Source: Acidobacteriota bacterium
Lineage (GTDB): Bacteria; Acidobacteriota; Vicinamibacteria; Vicinamibacterales; CAVVIG01
DNA: 7,527 bases
Reading direction: 5' to 3'
Assembly: GCA_003222555.1 (NCBI GenBank)
Contig: QHWL01000162.1
Span: 1 to 7,527, forward strand
This document shows positions 6,455 through 7,527 of this stretch, piece by piece. The position numbers were made by a program, and so were the translations under genes. Below the pieces are notes generated by a model. The model worked only from the letters and a program-made list of their open reading frames with translations. It searched no databases and was not told the origin of the DNA. Positions within the stretch are counted from its first letter, which is position 1. Each line of letters opens with the position of its first letter.

Positions 6455-6596
6455 CGCGCGGCTGCCAGGATCGTTACTAAACGTAACAAATTGTAGATTT
6501 CAGAATGGCCTCCTGCCTTCGGCCTGCGACGGTGTGTGGCCTCAAGTGACTGATCTGTATAGAGATATAAGGACATGTGTCTGAGAACTCCGTTTG

Positions 6597-6612
6597 TGGC
6601 AGCCCAATTGCT
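6597..6612 (+). promoter_or_regulatory. Sigma-54 (-24/-12) promoter-like site
   Basis: TGGCAGC-CCAA-TTGCT matches the consensus TGGCACG-N4-TTGCW with the invariant GG (6598-6599) and GC (6610-6611) ten bases apart. The upstream gene is a PilS-like kinase, and PilS/PilR systems act through sigma-54 at pilin promoters, which makes the match meaningful. The difficulty is position: transcription would start near 6623, after ATG 6619 and only two bases before ATG 6625, so the message would be almost leaderless. The upstream gap 6455-6596 is visibly AT-richer than the genes and could hold activator sites, but I see no clear symmetric one. Confidence 0.4.
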
Positions 6613-6618
6613 CCTTGG

Positions 6619-7212
6619 ATGAGCATGAGTAGAAAGTGGAGTCGCGACCGGCGCTGCACGGGATCTGGTTTTTCGCTCGTCGATCTTTTGGCGACGTGTG
6701 CAGTTATTGCGACGGTCTCGGCGATCGCGGTGCCAGCCATCACGAATTCTATCGAAGGCCAGCGCCTTGGCATGGAGACGCGCGCCGTGGAAAGAGAATT
6801 GCAGATTGCACGTCTCTCCGCCGTGCAATCCAACCAACCTATTCGCGTGCGCTTCAACTGTCCTGCGACCGGCCAATACAAGCGCGTGGAGTTGCTCGGC
6901 ACGGTCAACACCCCAGCGGCCGACGATAGCGATTCGCGAGCAGGCGTGCGCTGCGCCTATCCGTATCCGTCGACGGACAGGGATCCGCTGACGCGTCCGA
7001 ACAACGATGGTCCGAAAATGACGCTCAACCCGAAGGTCACGTTCAGCCAGGTGCAGACCCTGGAGTTCTGGCCGAACGGGACCGTCCATGTGGCGAGTGG
7101 CAGCAACCCGTGGCCACTCATCGGCTCGACCCCGGTCACGCTGACGTTGACCAAAGGGACATCAACCAAATCAATCACGGTGAACAGCCTTGGCAAGATT
7201 CAACTCCAGTAA
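6619..7212 (+). CDS. Minor pilin / pseudopilin, GspH-FimT-like
   Basis: This is a pilin-like subunit expected to be inserted in the inner membrane, cut by the prepilin peptidase and placed in a pilus or pseudopilus, probably near the tip. From ATG 6619 it has 197 residues. The basic leader MSMSRKWSRDRRCTGSG ends at G17; cleavage would leave F18-SLVD-LLATCAVIATVSAIAVPAI, the N-terminal hydrophobic helix. The following ERELQIARLSAVQSNQPIRVRF and the C-terminal beta pattern VQTLEFWPNGTVHV...SITVNSLGKIQLQ fit the GspH/FimT fold. Position +5 of the mature protein is Asp, not the usual Glu. ATG 6619 or 6625 gives a normal leader length; GTG 6577, with AAGGA only three bases before it, would add 14 residues. 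No good Shine-Dalgarno precedes 6619. The next gene overlaps the 3' end by 23 bases. It could equally be called GspH if the machine were a type II secretion system, but PilD/PilS context favours pili. Confidence 0.85.
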   Translation: MSMSRKWSRDRRCTGSGFSLVDLLATCAVIATVSAIAVPAITNSIEGQRLGMETRAVERELQIARLSAVQSNQPIRVRFNCPATGQYKRVELLGTVNTPAADDSDSRAGVRCAYPYPSTDRDPLTRPNNDGPKMTLNPKVTFSQVQTLEFWPNGTVHVASGSNPWPLIGSTPVTLTLTKGTSTKSITVNSLGKIQLQ

Positions 7213-7527
7213 CTCGCAAGCGGGCTTCTCGCTCGTCGAGGCCATCATCGCTACCGGACTGATGGCCGGTGCGCTCGCCTCGCTCGGACAGATGTTCGCG
7301 ATCTCCATCGCCAATAACATAACGGCGCGGGCCGGCACGTATGCCACCGTGCTGGCCGAACAAAAGATGGAGCAACTGCGAGGGCTCACGTGGGGCTTCG
7401 ACATTCTGGGCCTGCCGATCAGCGACTCGTCAAGCAATACAGCACGTCCCGTGGAGGCGGCGACCGGCGGCACGGGACTCTCGCCTTCGCCGTCGAACTC
7501 GCTCACGACCAACGTGGACGGGTATGT
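7190..7527 (+). CDS. Minor pilin, PilV/GspI-like, N-terminal part
   Basis: The frame is open from after TGA 7181-7183 to the right edge. The only usable start before the cleavage site is TTG 7190, giving the leader MARFNSSNSQAG and then F-SLVE-AIIATGLMAGALASLGQMF, a textbook class-III signal with Gly at -1, Phe at +1 and Glu at +5. The helix continues into AGTYATVLAEQKMEQLRGLTW, where the 'A..LAEQKMEQLR' pattern is typical of PilV/GspI-type minor pilins. About 112 residues are visible; the C-terminal part is outside. The start lies 23 bases inside the preceding GspH/FimT-like gene, so the two are probably translationally coupled and act in the same tip or priming complex. The start codon is rare and easily missed in automatic annotation. 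Confidence 0.85.
   Translation, partial: MARFNSSNSQAGFSLVEAIIATGLMAGALASLGQMFAISIANNITARAGTYATVLAEQKMEQLRGLTWGFDILGLPISDSSSNTARPVEAATGGTGLSPSPSNSLTTNVDGY

Noticed and set aside
6473..6500. GTTAC/GTAAC inverted repeat followed by AT-rich DNA as a terminator after the kinase gene
   Set aside because: The stem is five AT-rich pairs without a following T run; at best it is a weak operator-like site.
6507..6542. Three GGCCT direct repeats in the gap before the minor pilins
   Set aside because: Spacings of 14 and 17 bases are irregular and the unit is too short in GC-rich DNA to be meaningful.
6575..6622. A 15-residue leader peptide (MCLRTPFVAAQLLLG) ending in ATGA overlap with the pilin start
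   Set aside because: The AAGGA before it is only one base from the ATG, too close for a ribosome site, and nothing else supports its translation.

Overview
The window looks like a type IV pilus biogenesis locus from a high-GC bacterium. The pilin style, the VKOR-DsbA fusion architecture, the gene order and the heavy use of GTG starts suggest Acidobacteriota (perhaps the Vicinamibacteria side). That placement is inference; there is no rRNA or other marker gene here. Both ends cut genes: the tail of a pilin on the left and the start of a pilin-like gene on the right. All genes are on the + strand.

Layout. Bases 2-319 are the C-terminal part of a major-pilin-like protein. Bases 396-1524 are a VKOR-DsbA type disulfide-forming enzyme broken by a frameshift plus an apparent loss of about 20 codons just before the thioredoxin CPAC motif. 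Next comes a tightly packed run: ABC ATPase (1621-2562), ABC-2 permease (2559-3365), a membrane-anchored TPR-like protein (3400-4410), prepilin peptidase PilD (4407-5180) and a PAS-containing histidine kinase of PilS/NtrB type (5183-6454). After a 164-base intergenic region with a good sigma-54 promoter match, two minor-pilin-like genes follow: GspH/FimT-like (6619-7212) and PilV/GspI-like (7190 to the window end, TTG start).

How the genes fit together. Prepilins with GF-SLV(E/D) cleavage sites would be processed by the PilD homologue. The VKOR-DsbA protein, if intact in the living cell, would supply disulfides to exported proteins. The histidine kinase would be the sensor of a PilS/PilR-like system. 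The ABC transporter and the TPR-like protein sit inside the same transcription unit and may be accessory; their substrate is unknown. Two gene junctions have GTGA stop-start overlaps, and a third GTGA survives as a relic.

Most interesting structure. Two imperfect palindromes of one family (1543-1607 and 3381-3481, built from ACCACGRAGG-like and CACGRA-like units) sit exactly at the 5' ends of two genes. Each can be removed on paper so as to restore a plausible longer N-terminus in frame. Each is flanked by a short inverted match, as if it had landed in the centre of a small palindrome. The second element now carries a GGAGG ribosome binding site and an ATG in frame with the downstream gene. 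This looks like a small mobile palindromic repeat that rewires translation starts. I found no CRISPR, tRNA, rRNA, phage or defence system.
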